From the NCBI GenBank assembly GCA_032207245.1, contig CM063502.1:138399173-138463172 (forward strand): a stretch of 64,000 nt of DNA, read 5' to 3'. The position numbers were made by a program, and so were the translations under genes. Below the pieces are notes generated by a model. The model saw only the letters and a program-made list of their open reading frames with translations, was not told the origin of the DNA and ran no database searches. The stretch comes from Pardosa pseudoannulata (taxonomy: Eukaryota > Arthropoda > Arachnida > Araneae > Lycosidae). Positions 63,630 through 64,000 of this stretch are shown in pieces (positions within the stretch are counted from its first letter, which is position 1; every line of letters starts with the position of its first letter).

Positions 63630-64000
63630 CTGCAAGTAAAGTATAAAGAGCCACTTGTATCAAAGCATCGGCTGTGGCTTATCTTTTTTGAAACCCGAAT
63701 GCCTCCTCGTTATGACCCTTTTTGAAAAAGTTAAAATTGTTTTTGGTTTCATCTCCGTCGTCGGAAGAAAAACAAATTCTTCACCGCTATTATTTATTCA
63801 ACCATATCGAGTGGGCGTTAAGTCAGACCACGACGAGAAAGGGGAAAAGATGCTAAGCATATTACAGAGAGGTAACAAAGGCCACCAAGCTCACTTCGAT
63901 CCCCGAACTCTTTGAATGAATCAGATAACAGGTCGGTGATCGTTGCAGTGATTTAGAAGCTATTTTGGCCAAATATCGTCTCGTGATATCACACCAGGTG
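63630..64000. other. Complex repeat-poor block at the window edge
   Basis: Less AT-biased, with an 86-codon plus frame (63655-63915, opening LSFLKPECLLVMTLFEK after an ATG) that I do not recognise, and motifs such as TATCAAAGC (TCF-like) and GGCTTATCTT (GATA-like). It continues beyond the window. It could be a conserved non-coding element or part of an exon region. Confidence 0.3.

Overview
This window looks like gene-poor, AT-rich nuclear DNA from an animal. It contains no intact protein-coding gene, rRNA, functional tRNA, operon or CRISPR array that I can support. Nearly all open frames of 60-124 codons are chance frames in AT-rich DNA or translations of (AT)n, (GT)n and poly-A tracts. The evidence for an invertebrate, most likely an arthropod and perhaps a chelicerate such as a spider, is indirect. 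It rests on IS630-Tc1-mariner transposase remnants of arthropod-like types, many tRNA-derived SINEs, and very long (AT)n microsatellites, often compounded with (GT)n or (CA)n. The taxonomic call is inference.

Mobile-element content. The most abundant element is a tRNA-derived SINE of about 175 bp (called SINE1 here). I count about 17 full or partial copies on both strands; the best preserved, at 57146-57322, has a 12-bp target-site duplication. A second SINE (SINE2, 48891-49121) and the copy at 47457-47624 lie directly between (AT)n tracts. A tRNA-Glu-like sequence at 8409-8484 may head a third SINE. DNA transposons are represented by a decayed mariner/Tc-like transposase (12264-13275), an internally deleted Tc1-like relic (about 16354-16880), a Tc1-like element with recognisable terminal inverted repeats and a broken transposase on the minus strand (29121-30007), a probable mariner C-terminal scrap (about 44280-44400, minus), and a 316-bp piggyBac-like MITE bounded by TTAA (53078-53393). 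A roughly 500-bp LTR-like repeat (TGTAATAT start, TACA-like end, internal AATAAAG) occurs as two head-to-head arms at 34597-35095 and 35226-35692, again at 41850-42359, and probably as a decayed copy at 41150-41430. Every copy has a microsatellite at its TGTAATAT end.

Other structure. There are two clear old tandem duplications (352 bp at 9100-9803; 188 bp at 25101-25476), a dispersed repeat with three copies (5362-5560, 14715-14960, 31695-31950), several perfect or near-perfect hairpins (15267-15305, 15705-15735, 16968-17013, 38056-38097, 38237-38271), and short minisatellites.

Possible function. Two short GC-richer islands look promoter-like: 2380-2560 (ETS-like sites, AAGATGGCGG, inverted CCAAT) and 38120-38345 (TTTCCCGCG, CCAAT, AAGATGGCCGC over an ATG). 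Several repeat-poor, more complex patches (about 18690-19080, 24090-24240, 42700-43000, 46480-46990, 55400-55560, 59520-59840, 63630-64000) could be conserved non-coding elements. A gene desert or large intron fits best. No set of genes working together is visible.
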